From Leptospira sp. (GTDB lineage: Bacteria > Spirochaetota > Leptospiria > Leptospirales > Leptospiraceae), in the NCBI GenBank assembly GCA_009991425.1, contig JAACWH010000025.1, positions 1 through 64,000 of the forward strand: a DNA stretch of 64,000 nt, given 5' to 3'. Under the pieces are notes generated by a model. The model had not been told where the DNA came from, did not search any database, and was given only the letters and a program-made list of their open reading frames with translations. The translations under genes and the position numbers were made by a program. Below are positions 9,351 through 19,124 of the stretch, piece by piece. Every line of letters starts with the position of its first letter. Position 1 is the first letter of the stretch.

Positions 9351-9719
9351 ATGGAAAATTCAATTTTTTACTTAGGATTATCATTGATTTGGACTCATGA
9401 GTTGGATGCGATTCATAGGCGAGAGTGGAAGATTTTTTATATAATCGGAGATTGGGAAGAAGAAACTGCGTATTGGTTTTGGATCATCGCTCATATGCCT
9501 TTATTTTATCTTAGCTATTTACTACTTGATTCAGCTACTGCTGAGAATATCCAATTCTATGGAAGGTTATCTTTAGATGGATTTTTTATAATTCATTTGG
9601 CATTGCATTTGCTACTTGCCAATCATAAAGAAAATCGCTTTCAATCGATAGGTTCGAAGATTCTTGTATGGTGTTTAGGTGTCTGTGGCTTAATTGATTT
9701 AGGATTTATTCTTCGTTAG
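9351..9719 (+). CDS. small membrane protein, DUF6713-like
   Basis: 122 aa, 'THELDAIHRREWKIF' and four hydrophobic segments; family name recalled, not searched. Confidence 0.65.
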   Translation: MENSIFYLGLSLIWTHELDAIHRREWKIFYIIGDWEEETAYWFWIIAHMPLFYLSYLLLDSATAENIQFYGRLSLDGFFIIHLALHLLLANHKENRFQSIGSKILVWCLGVCGLIDLGFILR

Positions 9720-9833
9720 ATTGAGTTGGAATAAGTGGAAGCAATGGTAGTTTTTGGAATAATTACTAAATAGAATCCTACAAAAATGAAATAAGACATT
9801 GAGATAAAAATCTTTAAATTTCGGATTAAACCC

Positions 9834-9862
9834 TTGACTTGCAATTAATTAGCAGGCAATTT
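9834..9862 (+). promoter_or_regulatory. candidate sigma70-type promoter of the UPF0182 gene
   Basis: TTGACT at 9834-9839, 17-nt spacer, CAATTT at 9857-9862. Confidence 0.35.
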
Positions 9863-9869
9863 TTAAATT

Positions 9870-12617
9870 ATGAACCGAATTAAGATTATCAGTATTGCTT
9901 TAGGACTTGTATTTCTATTTTTCTTTTTCCAAATTTTAGATCTGGTGACGGACTATCTTTGGTTTGAATCCTTAGGCCTTCTTTCGGTATTTCTACTACG
10001 AATCCAGTACCAATTGGTGTTATTCGGAGGAGTCTTCGTACTCTTTACAGCCATACTTTATTTTAATTTTGCAATCACAATGCGATTGACGAAAAAGTTT
10101 CCGCTACCTTTCTTTCGTTACCAAGACAGCAACCAACAATCTCGAGTGCTCCACCTTAGCACTAAAATCTTACGTTATATTACTTTAGCAGCCAGTAGTG
10201 TCATTGGTTATATTGCGGGAAGCTTCGCAAAAAGTAATTGGGAATTGATTCTAAAATATGCAAAGAAGACAGATTTTGGTTTAGTGGATCCCATCTTCAA
10301 CCAAGATGTTGGGTTTTACTTTTTCACACTCCCTTTCTGGAATTCCATCCTTGGATGGTTGGAAGCTATCATATTAATATGTCTACTAACATCAGTTGCG
10401 TTTTATTTGATTCGAATGGGAATGGGTGTCTTGAGTGATAATTTCAAGACAATATTTTCAGGCCCAATTAAAATTCAAATTTCAATATTACTTGCCGCAT
10501 TGACTTTTCTTATCGCATTTGAGTTCTACTTAAATCGATTTGGTTTGCTCTGGTCGCCTTCGGGTGTAGTCTTTGGTGCAGGCTACACGGATCTGCACAG
10601 TCGATTGTACAGCTATTGGTTTATGGCTATATTAACGCTTGTTTTAGGAAGTTTAGTGATCTACTCTCTTTTCCTTAGAGGTGGGAAGTTACTCGCTGGG
10701 CTTGCTGGTTTATTTTTGATTGCAAGTATTTTCTCCCAAGGAATTATTCCTGGGCTTGTTCAGAAATTTTTTGTGGAGCCGAATGAATATACAAAAGAAG
10801 AACATTACATTGTAAATAATATAAAGTTCTCAAGACTCGCTTACGATTTAGATAAAATAGACGTCCGAGAATATTCAGGAACTGCCTCACTCGATAGTAA
10901 TACAATCAATGCAAACCAATCCACAATAAGAAATATTCGACTTTGGGATTGGGAGCCTTTGCTTTCTACCTACCGACAATTGCAAGAGATTCGACTTTAT
11001 TATCGTTTCAATGATGTAGATGTGGATCGTTATACAATTAACGGTGATTATAGACAGATGATGCTTTCTGTTCGGGAGTTAGAATACGAGCAAGTTCCCG
11101 AACGGGCAAAGACTTGGGTGAACCAAAGGCTTAGGTATACTCATGGCTATGGTTTGGTAGCCTCTCCTGTGAATCAGGTGACTGAAGAAGGTCTGCCAAC
11201 TCTTTTTGTTAAAGACATTCCACCTAATCAAGTAAATGGAATCGAAATTACAAGACCTGAGATTTACTATGGTGAGCTAACAAGAGATTATGTTTTTACA
11301 AATACTACGAGTCCTGAGTTCGATTATCCATTGGGTGATACGAATAAAGATAGTTTTTATGAGGGCAAAGGTGGAGTTAAGCTAGATACGTTTCTAAAAA
11401 GATTGATCTATGCTTTTTCTTTTCAAAATTTTCGAATCCAAATTTCCAGTTATTTCAATGATGATTCACGAATTCATTACTATAGAACGATTAGGGAACG
11501 TGTTACAAAAATAGCACCTTTTCTACGATTTGATGCAGATCCTTATCCTGTAGTTGCTGATGGAAAAATCTACTGGATCATAGATGCGTACGTTTTGGAC
11601 TCTCACTTTCCTTATTCAGAATCCTTCGATCGATTTGGTAATAACTACATTCGTAATCCTGTAAAAGTGATCATGGATGCTTACAACGGTGAAATTAAAT
11701 TTGCAGTCATAGATGAAAAAGAGCCTATGATCCAAACTTACAGAAAGATATTTCCAAAACTTTTCGTATCAGCAGATGAAATTCCTGATTCTATCAAAGA
11801 CCATTTTCGCTATCCACTAGATCTTTTTAAGGTGCAAGCAAAAATGTATCTGTCCTATCATATGCAAGATCCAAGAGTTTTCTACAATAGAGAGGATATG
11901 TGGAGATTTCCAATTGAGAAATTGGATGGAGTAGAAAAATCAGTCGAACCTTATTACATGATAATGAAGCTACCTGGCGAAAAAAAAGAAGAGTTTCAAT
12001 TGATTTTGCCATTTACTCCAGTTAACAAAAGTAATATGGTAGCATGGATGTCTGTAGGTTGTGATAAAGAAAATTATGGGCGTAGCATTGTTTATAAATT
12101 TCCTAAACAAGAACTGATCTTCGGACCGATGCAGATAGAATCTAGGATTGATCAAAATCCAATCATATCAGAACAGATTACTCTTTGGAGCCAGCAAGGT
12201 TCTCGTGTTATACGGGGAAGTTTACTTGTGATACCCGTTGAGGATTCTTTGCTTTATGTAGAACCCTTGTATCTCCGTGCCAAAACAGGACAGATGCCTG
12301 AATTGAAACGAGTCATCCTCTCTTATAAAAATGAAATTGTAATGGAGTCAACTTTAGAATCAGGACTACGATCTATTTTTGGTGGTGGTAAGTCAGGCAT
12401 TAATTCAAGTTCAAATTCTACTAGCTCCAGCAATGATGATTCTGGAATGCAAAAGATTCTCAAATTGGGAAATCTTGCTGATGAAACTTTACGAAAAGCA
12501 GACTCTGCAATCAAAGCAGGCAATTGGAAAGAATATGGTGAGTTACAAGAAGAACTAAGGCAAGTCATCCAAGAGTTGAACCGAAATATAATTACTCAAG
12601 GGAAGAAAAGCCAATAG
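9870..12617 (+). CDS. UPF0182 family membrane protein
   Basis: 915 aa; multiple N-terminal TMs; 'VKLDTFLKRLIYAFSFQNFRI', 'IRERVTKIAPFLRFDADPYPVVADGKIYWIIDAY' are family-typical. Confidence 0.93.
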   Translation: MNRIKIISIALGLVFLFFFFQILDLVTDYLWFESLGLLSVFLLRIQYQLVLFGGVFVLFTAILYFNFAITMRLTKKFPLPFFRYQDSNQQSRVLHLSTKILRYITLAASSVIGYIAGSFAKSNWELILKYAKKTDFGLVDPIFNQDVGFYFFTLPFWNSILGWLEAIILICLLTSVAFYLIRMGMGVLSDNFKTIFSGPIKIQISILLAALTFLIAFEFYLNRFGLLWSPSGVVFGAGYTDLHSRLYSYWFMAILTLVLGSLVIYSLFLRGGKLLAGLAGLFLIASIFSQGIIPGLVQKFFVEPNEYTKEEHYIVNNIKFSRLAYDLDKIDVREYSGTASLDSNTINANQSTIRNIRLWDWEPLLSTYRQLQEIRLYYRFNDVDVDRYTINGDYRQMMLSVRELEYEQVPERAKTWVNQRLRYTHGYGLVASPVNQVTEEGLPTLFVKDIPPNQVNGIEITRPEIYYGELTRDYVFTNTTSPEFDYPLGDTNKDSFYEGKGGVKLDTFLKRLIYAFSFQNFRIQISSYFNDDSRIHYYRTIRERVTKIAPFLRFDADPYPVVADGKIYWIIDAYVLDSHFPYSESFDRFGNNYIRNPVKVIMDAYNGEIKFAVIDEKEPMIQTYRKIFPKLFVSADEIPDSIKDHFRYPLDLFKVQAKMYLSYHMQDPRVFYNREDMWRFPIEKLDGVEKSVEPYYMIMKLPGEKKEEFQLILPFTPVNKSNMVAWMSVGCDKENYGRSIVYKFPKQELIFGPMQIESRIDQNPIISEQITLWSQQGSRVIRGSLLVIPVEDSLLYVEPLYLRAKTGQMPELKRVILSYKNEIVMESTLESGLRSIFGGGKSGINSSSNSTSSSNDDSGMQKILKLGNLADETLRKADSAIKAGNWKEYGELQEELRQVIQELNRNIITQGKKSQ

Positions 12618-12632
12618 TTGTTACAAGGCAAT

Positions 12633-12950
12633 TTAAATACTATTTTGAATCCAGGACTTGTGCAGAACTTTATAAAACTTTTCGATACTGGCGGCTAGAT
12701 TCTTGGCTCGCCAATTGGGGTTCTCAATAATTTTTTGCTGAACATTATGTACGATAGCTCGTGTAAATGCTGTTCTGTCTGAAAGCGAGCTAGCATTTAA
12801 TGTTTCCATAGTGACATTACGTTTCACCAGTTCTATCTTAATGCATGTGGTAATTAGATTGATAGCTTCTTCTAATGTTAGGCGAATATCTTCCATGAGA
12901 AGTTTAGCTGCCTCTTGGATTAGGTCAAATTGTCTTTCACTGATTCCCAT
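12633..12950 (-). CDS. hypothetical protein
   Basis: 105 aa, helical, plausible start, ends 15 bp from the convergent UPF0182 gene. Confidence 0.7.
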   Translation of the reverse strand: MGISERQFDLIQEAAKLLMEDIRLTLEEAINLITTCIKIELVKRNVTMETLNASSLSDRTAFTRAIVHNVQQKIIENPNWRAKNLAASIEKFYKVLHKSWIQNSI

Positions 12951-13015
12951 ATTTTAGTCCCTTTTCATTTAAATTTATTATTTCAAATTAAATTGTATAA
13001 ATTTGAATTATTATC

Positions 13016-14023
13016 TTATTTACTTTTTTTGGCATATCGAACAAGTTCTGGTAAAGATCCTAAGGCTGCATGAATTCGATGCATTTCAAGTGCAGGTCTT
13101 GCAGGAATTCCAAAGTAAATAGTTTTTTCTTCGGAATCTTCTGTAAGTCCTGTTAATCCTAATACAATACTACCCTTTCGAACTCTTACGTGTTCTGCAA
13201 TAGCTGATTGCCCACCCATGATTACGTTGTCTTCTACTATTACAGAACCAGCTAGCACTGTGCCCCCTGCTATGAATACAAAATTACCAACTCGACAATT
13301 GTGTCCAACATGAACATGGTCATCAAATTTTGTTTGGTTGCCAATTAAAGTAGTTTCTATCGTAGCTCGATCCACAGTGCAACATGCACCCATTTCTACA
13401 TCGTCGCCAATCACTACATTGCCAATTTGCGGAACTTTATAACGTATCCCATTATTATCATGGAATCCAAATCCATCTGCTCCGATAACTGTATTGGGAT
13501 GAATGAGTCCACGGATTCCTATTTCGCAATTTTCTCCCAGAATAACACCTGATTTCAATACTGTATCATTTCCTACTTTTCCATTTCTTTCTACGCAGAC
13601 ATGAGGATAGATTACAACATTGTCTCCAATTTTAGCTTCTTCCATAATTACAGCATAATCCATAATTGTAACATTTTTTCCAATCTGTGCCGAATCGGCT
13701 ACGCTAGCCTTGGATGAAATCTTGCCTGTGAAATTAGACTTTTTATCAAAAAGTTCTAGCACTTTAATTAAATAAAATTTAGATTCATTTTCAGGGACCA
13801 GGATTGCATTGGGAAAATAGTCTTTCAATGAATCAATTGTTAGAGCAATTTCGACGGATTTTGATTTTGGAAATTTATTTAAATACTTTTTCGTTGCTAC
13901 AAAATAGATCTTGTTAGGTTCTAAATCAGAAGGATGTTCTAAATCTCCAATTCTAGAAATTTCTAGTTCTCCATTCCCTTTAAAAGGAGCATTTAACTTT
14001 TCAGAAAGCTCTTGTAATTTCAT
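13016..14023 (-). CDS. lpxD: UDP-3-O-(acyl)glucosamine N-acyltransferase (LpxD family)
   Basis: Left-handed beta-helix hexapeptide repeats; 'VIGADGFGFHDNNG', 'QIGNVVIGDDVEMGACCTVDRATIETTLIGNQTKFDDHVHVGHNCRVG'. Confidence 0.92.
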   Translation of the reverse strand: MKLQELSEKLNAPFKGNGELEISRIGDLEHPSDLEPNKIYFVATKKYLNKFPKSKSVEIALTIDSLKDYFPNAILVPENESKFYLIKVLELFDKKSNFTGKISSKASVADSAQIGKNVTIMDYAVIMEEAKIGDNVVIYPHVCVERNGKVGNDTVLKSGVILGENCEIGIRGLIHPNTVIGADGFGFHDNNGIRYKVPQIGNVVIGDDVEMGACCTVDRATIETTLIGNQTKFDDHVHVGHNCRVGNFVFIAGGTVLAGSVIVEDNVIMGGQSAIAEHVRVRKGSIVLGLTGLTEDSEEKTIYFGIPARPALEMHRIHAALGSLPELVRYAKKSK

Positions 14024-14114
14024 TTTTTAAATCTCTTTACTTAATATGAATTGATCAATGTTCTTATTTTTACTTGCAATCTCCTTATTTCAAGGATATT
14101 TTGATAAGATAGCT

Positions 14115-15980
14115 ATGATTCGTAATTTTCTAATATCATTATCAGTCTTATTTTTTATAACTAACAGTGTTATTTCAAAAGAATCGGAAGAAGAGATTTG
14201 GAGGTCCACACTTAGTCAGGAAAAATCTGAAGAATTACTTCGCTTCCAGGAAGCCCCTAGTGCAATAGAAACTTACTTAGCCAATGTTATCTCATTCGAA
14301 TACTACGAATATCGACTTGTTCAAGTTCTTGCTGGAAGTAAAATGCATGAGAACCAATTTGAAGAGGCAATAAATGTCTGGGAAAAATACAAAGAATTTT
14401 TTCCCACAAAGAAGAATGAAATTTCAGAACTTATAGAAATAATTAAAAATGACCAGGATGAAATTTTAGTTCGAAATCTTGGTTCATCCATCAATACTGA
14501 ATACGCTGAGTATCTACCGATATTGGAAATGTCTGGTAAAAGGATATTTTTCACATCTTTTGAAAGAAATGGAAATAAAACCAGTGAGGATATCTACTAC
14601 TCAGATTGGGATGAAAGTAAGAAAGAATGGTCTCTTGCAAAGAGTTTAAGTGATTTGAATACGGAACTTCCCGAGGCCGCCATTTCTCTCTCAGTAGATG
14701 GAAGCTCTCTTATTTTATTTGGGAATCAATCTGAATCTTTAGGCCAAGGTGACATTTTCTATTCAGAGTTAAGCAAAGAAGGATGGGACAAAGCTAAAGC
14801 ATTTCCACAACCTATTAATTCAGAATATTTTGAAGCAGATTTAGTTTATACTCCGAATCGTAAGGCAGTTTTATTTTCCAGTGATAGGCCAAATGATTTA
14901 TTTAAACTTAGACCTAAAGATCAATTTTCCCTAGGCGACAAATGGGGTAATACGGATATTTATGTTTCCTTCCTGAATGAAAATGGTGAATACATGGAAC
15001 CGATTAATCTTGGTTCAACGATTAACACAGCATTTGCAGAAAGAACACCCTACCTTCACTCAGATGGAAAGACCTTGTATTTTAGTTCAAATGGTCACAA
15101 TGGATTTGGAGATTTGGACATATTCAAATCTGTTCGTTTGGATGATACTTGGACAAAGTGGTCTAAACCTGTCAACATAGGAAAGTATTTGAATGGTTCA
15201 GGAACAGATTGGGGATTTAAATTAAATATCAGTGGCAGGAAAGGTTATCTATCCGCTGCAAGATTAGATAGCTTTGGCGATACTGATTTATATGAAGTTA
15301 TCCCTTTGCCCAAAAGAGCAGAGCCTTTAGAATTTAGTTTTGTGTTGAAGGGAAAGGTTGTTGATGAAGAAGGTAATTTTTTAAACGCTTATATAAAATG
15401 GTATCTGGAAGAAACGAAAGAAGAGCAAGGTTTCTCTAGAGCTAAATCAACAAACGGTGATTATATAGTAAATTTGGAGACTGGAAAAAAATATTTAGTT
15501 AACTTTTATCTTTCAGGATTTCAGTCACAGACGATTAAAGTTGATACAGCAGGAATTACTAAATTCCAAGATATCATTAAGCAGATCGTAATGAAAAAAG
15601 GTGATTCAGTTTCTGTTGAGAGCCCGAAGAAGATAAATCAAAAACAGTATATTCCAGAAATAATTTATTTCAATCCAAAATCCCATCAAATGAACCCAGC
15701 TTATTTGGACAATCTACAAAGAGTAGTTACATTTCTTCAAAATAATCCATCCAAAAATTTACTTATCAAAGGATATGCCAAGGATGGAGGTTCTGAAATT
15801 GATGATATAAATTTAAGTAGTAAACGAGCAGAAAATATCCAGAAATATTTTCTAGTTCAAGGAATCCCTTCAAAACGCATAATATTTTATGGTTTAGGCA
15901 GATCAAGACCCGATGGCCAACTTATTGAGAACAAACGAGCCATCAAATACCATCATAAGGTTACACTTGAAATTCAATAG
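14115..15980 (+). CDS. OmpA-family protein with PD40/WD40-like beta-propeller repeats
   Basis: ORF from 14058, likelier start MIRNFLISLSVLFFITNSVIS at 14115 (signal peptide). 'GKTLYFSSNGHNGFGDLDIFKS' PD40 motif; OmpA C-terminus 'LLIKGYAKDGGSEIDDINLSSKRAENIQKYFLVQGIPSKRI'. Confidence 0.85.
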   Translation: MIRNFLISLSVLFFITNSVISKESEEEIWRSTLSQEKSEELLRFQEAPSAIETYLANVISFEYYEYRLVQVLAGSKMHENQFEEAINVWEKYKEFFPTKKNEISELIEIIKNDQDEILVRNLGSSINTEYAEYLPILEMSGKRIFFTSFERNGNKTSEDIYYSDWDESKKEWSLAKSLSDLNTELPEAAISLSVDGSSLILFGNQSESLGQGDIFYSELSKEGWDKAKAFPQPINSEYFEADLVYTPNRKAVLFSSDRPNDLFKLRPKDQFSLGDKWGNTDIYVSFLNENGEYMEPINLGSTINTAFAERTPYLHSDGKTLYFSSNGHNGFGDLDIFKSVRLDDTWTKWSKPVNIGKYLNGSGTDWGFKLNISGRKGYLSAARLDSFGDTDLYEVIPLPKRAEPLEFSFVLKGKVVDEEGNFLNAYIKWYLEETKEEQGFSRAKSTNGDYIVNLETGKKYLVNFYLSGFQSQTIKVDTAGITKFQDIIKQIVMKKGDSVSVESPKKINQKQYIPEIIYFNPKSHQMNPAYLDNLQRVVTFLQNNPSKNLLIKGYAKDGGSEIDDINLSSKRAENIQKYFLVQGIPSKRIIFYGLGRSRPDGQLIENKRAIKYHHKVTLEIQ

Positions 15981-15990
15981 GCTATAATTA

Positions 15991-17460
15991 ATGAATTCTT
16001 TTGAATTAACATCATTTGTAATCTCTGCATTAATTCTACTTGCGATAGTTGTAAGTAAATTGTCATTTCGTTTTGGAATACCTACCTTACTGCTCTTTTT
16101 AATCTTAGGAATGTTAGCTGGTTCAGATGGTATCGGAAAAATCGAGTTTGTTGATTATAGCTTAGCTCAATCTTTAGGAGTAGTTGCTCTTTGTTATATT
16201 CTTTTTGCAGGTGGTATGGAGACTGAATGGAAGCAAATCAAACCAATCCTTCGAGAAGGATTATTTCTCTCTACAGTTGGAGTAATCATAACTGCTCTAA
16301 CTATGTCAGTATTTTCGTATTATTTTTTAGGCTTGGACTTTATAGAATCTCTTCTTCTAGGTTCTGTTGTATCTTCTACTGATGCCGCATCCGTATTTAG
16401 TTTGCTTAGAACATCGGGTATCGGCTTACGCAAAAAAGTTCAATCTATACTAGAATTAGAATCTGGATCTAATGACCCACTTGCAGTTATTTTAACCATA
16501 ACTTTAATAGGTTTAACATTTGTTTCCACTTTTAATTATATTGAGATTCTAAGTTTTGTATTTTTTCAAATCGTAATTGGTTCAGTTCTAGGATTATTAT
16601 TTGCAAAAGTTTATATCGAATTCATCAATCGTATCAATTTAGAATACGATGGACTCTATACAGTGATATTTCTTGCCTCAGGAATCTTTATTTATTCCAC
16701 AATTACTTTGTTAAAGGGAAATGGTTTTCTTGGGGTTTATCTGGCAGGCTTGTATCTTGGTAACCATGCATTTATCCACAAGAAAAGTATAACTCGTTTC
16801 ATGGATGGGATAGGCTGGTTGATGCAGATCGTCATGTTCTTATCGTTAGGACTTTTGGTTTTCCCAAGTCAATTAAAGGAGATTCTGATTCCTGGATTGC
16901 TGTTCTCCTTCTTTTTAATATTTATTGCAAGACCCTTAGGTGTATTTATCAGTTTAGCATTATTTCCAGTTACATGGAGAGAGAGAATGTTTATTTCTTG
17001 GGTTGGTCTACGAGGTGCAGCGCCTATTATACTTGCTACCTTTCCATTGACGGCAGGTGTTGAAAATTCCTCATTAATTTTTAACTTAGTATTTTTCACC
17101 GTATTAACTTCGCTTCTTATCCAAGGTTCCAGCTTAAAATTTATGGCAAAATTATTCCATGTTAACGAACCACTTGTTCGCAAAACAATATATCCTTTTG
17201 AATTCATAAACAGGGAAAATAGTGACGCAAAACTAGAAGAGTTCATCATACCTTTTGGCTCTCCCGTTGAAGGAATGAGTATTCGTGAATTGCAAATGCC
17301 TGAGGATGCATTAATTACCATCATCTGTCGCGGAGAAAACTACATTTCACCCAGTGGTCAAACCAGAATAGAAGGAGGAGACGTTCTTCTAATCCTTGTT
17401 AATGGTCAGAATATGAAAGAAGTTACAGCCTGCTTACAAGGTAAAACGCAAGAAGTTTAA
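15991..17460 (+). CDS. potassium/proton antiporter (NhaP2/CPA1 family, C-terminal TrkA_C-like)
   Basis: 489 aa, ~12 TM; 'GSVVSSTDAASVFSLLR', 'LESGSNDPLAVILT', 'WVGLRGAAPIILATFPL'. Confidence 0.9.
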   Translation: MNSFELTSFVISALILLAIVVSKLSFRFGIPTLLLFLILGMLAGSDGIGKIEFVDYSLAQSLGVVALCYILFAGGMETEWKQIKPILREGLFLSTVGVIITALTMSVFSYYFLGLDFIESLLLGSVVSSTDAASVFSLLRTSGIGLRKKVQSILELESGSNDPLAVILTITLIGLTFVSTFNYIEILSFVFFQIVIGSVLGLLFAKVYIEFINRINLEYDGLYTVIFLASGIFIYSTITLLKGNGFLGVYLAGLYLGNHAFIHKKSITRFMDGIGWLMQIVMFLSLGLLVFPSQLKEILIPGLLFSFFLIFIARPLGVFISLALFPVTWRERMFISWVGLRGAAPIILATFPLTAGVENSSLIFNLVFFTVLTSLLIQGSSLKFMAKLFHVNEPLVRKTIYPFEFINRENSDAKLEEFIIPFGSPVEGMSIRELQMPEDALITIICRGENYISPSGQTRIEGGDVLLILVNGQNMKEVTACLQGKTQEV

Positions 17461-17549
17461 CTTTTTATTTGGAAAATTCTACTTTGCTTCGTTCGAAAGA
17501 ATATATATTTTTGTTATATTTTAATTGGATATAAATCCTCCCATTCTAT

Positions 17550-18767
17550 CTACTTTACTTTCACCAAATCGATGATTCGATTGTACACTTCGTCCACCGT
17601 TATGGCTTGTAGACATTTGTTGTCAAGGCAAGCAGACTTACGATGGTTGTAAGCTGAAACACAAGGGCTGCAATGGTAATTTGCATAGAGGGCTTGTATA
17701 TTTTTTCCCAGAGGCTTGTAGCAAATAGGTGTCTCTGGTCCAAAAAATACAAGAGTGTGTAAATTAGTTAGTGATGCAAAATTGGGAGGTCCAGAGTCAT
17801 TGCTCAATAGAAGATTTGAAATATTATAAAGATTTATGAGTTCTTGAAGTGTCGTCTGTCCTACGAAATTCACACAGCGTTCGCTCTGTACAGCATCACA
17901 AATTATATTACCACCTTCTATTTCCGAAGGAGCACCAGTGATAATGACGCAGAAATCTTTGTTATTTAATAGGCGTTTGGCTGTCGTAATGTAGTTCTCC
18001 ATCGGCCAGCGACGGAGCGGAAGCAAATCACTTCCATTCGGATTAAATAGGATCAACTTTGTTTTCGCTGTGATGGATGGACAGTGAGAACGAAGTTTAG
18101 CAAAGATTGCTTTTTTTTCATCCTTGGATGATTGAAGCTTCAAGGAACGAATATCGCTTTCGGGAATTTGTACCTTGGATAATGGTAGTGCGGTAGGATC
18201 TTCCCTTAGGGCATAGACTAGCGAAAGAAAGTTATGGCTGATGTGGCGAACATGATTGTATAAGACTCGATGTGTATGTAGACTTCCTCGGTATAGTCCT
18301 TCCATATGAAATCGGTTGAAACCTACTCGTCTCCTTGCACTAAACAAATAACCAATTAGGCTACTCATCCTAGAAAAAAGTTCTAGATCCAAGATGGCAT
18401 CAAATTTTTGCCTGCGCATTATCCAAACCATCTTTAATAGTCCTTTGGCTAAACCTATTAAAGACTTTGAGGTAACTGTAAATACTTTTTGTGGATCGAT
18501 AACGCCCATTAGATGAATGCTATCTTGCATTTCTTGGAATATGAAATAATATATTTCCACTCCTGGATAAAGCTCACGAGCCTTAAGGATAGAACTATAG
18601 GCAGATATACTTGAGCCCATTTCTGATATCTGTATAAAAAGAATTTTCTTAATAGGTTGTGTTTTCTTGGAAGCAAAAGGTTGTGAAATATAATCTACCA
18701 TTGAGAATACAGCGCAAGCTGGAATTCCAACCCATTTATCTAAGGCACGCATGAAATCAATAGTCAT
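17550..18767 (-). CDS. glycosyltransferase family 9 (heptosyltransferase-like)
   Basis: ORF extends to 18842; likelier start MTIDFMRALDKW at 18767. 'LLLSNDSGPPNFASLTNLHTLVFFGPETP' and C-terminal CSPC...C...C cluster. Confidence 0.88.
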   Translation of the reverse strand: MTIDFMRALDKWVGIPACAVFSMVDYISQPFASKKTQPIKKILFIQISEMGSSISAYSSILKARELYPGVEIYYFIFQEMQDSIHLMGVIDPQKVFTVTSKSLIGLAKGLLKMVWIMRRQKFDAILDLELFSRMSSLIGYLFSARRRVGFNRFHMEGLYRGSLHTHRVLYNHVRHISHNFLSLVYALREDPTALPLSKVQIPESDIRSLKLQSSKDEKKAIFAKLRSHCPSITAKTKLILFNPNGSDLLPLRRWPMENYITTAKRLLNNKDFCVIITGAPSEIEGGNIICDAVQSERCVNFVGQTTLQELINLYNISNLLLSNDSGPPNFASLTNLHTLVFFGPETPICYKPLGKNIQALYANYHCSPCVSAYNHRKSACLDNKCLQAITVDEVYNRIIDLVKVK

Positions 18768-19124
18768 TATAAACTCCATCAAAATCGGTGGTTTGCTTTT
18801 TTGGTATGGATTGTTGATAAGAGAATGGCAAAAAAAACTCAAATTTTGGAATTATTTTTTGACTTCCTATTAAAGAATTACTATAATTTTTAGTATTAAT
18901 TCTTCTCGTCTGGACAATTTGATACATAAACATATTCATTGTGTAAATATGTAATCTTTGAAACCCAATAGTTTCCTGTATGATCTTTATAAACATATTA
19001 TGAATTTGGCAAATAGGAAGATGACAACATGACACAAATTAAAACTCCGCTTAGGAAAAATGCAATCAATTTATTATGAGTTGTGGATAGAGCATTTCTC
19101 TAAAATCTGCTTAATAGGTAAATT

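Noticed and set aside
16869-17324. - strand ORF of 151 aa
   Set aside because: Antisense to the well-supported antiporter gene; low-complexity shadow ORF.
18757-19035. - strand ORF of 92 aa upstream of the GT9 gene
   Set aside because: No motif, overlaps the GT9 start; probably non-coding intergenic sequence.
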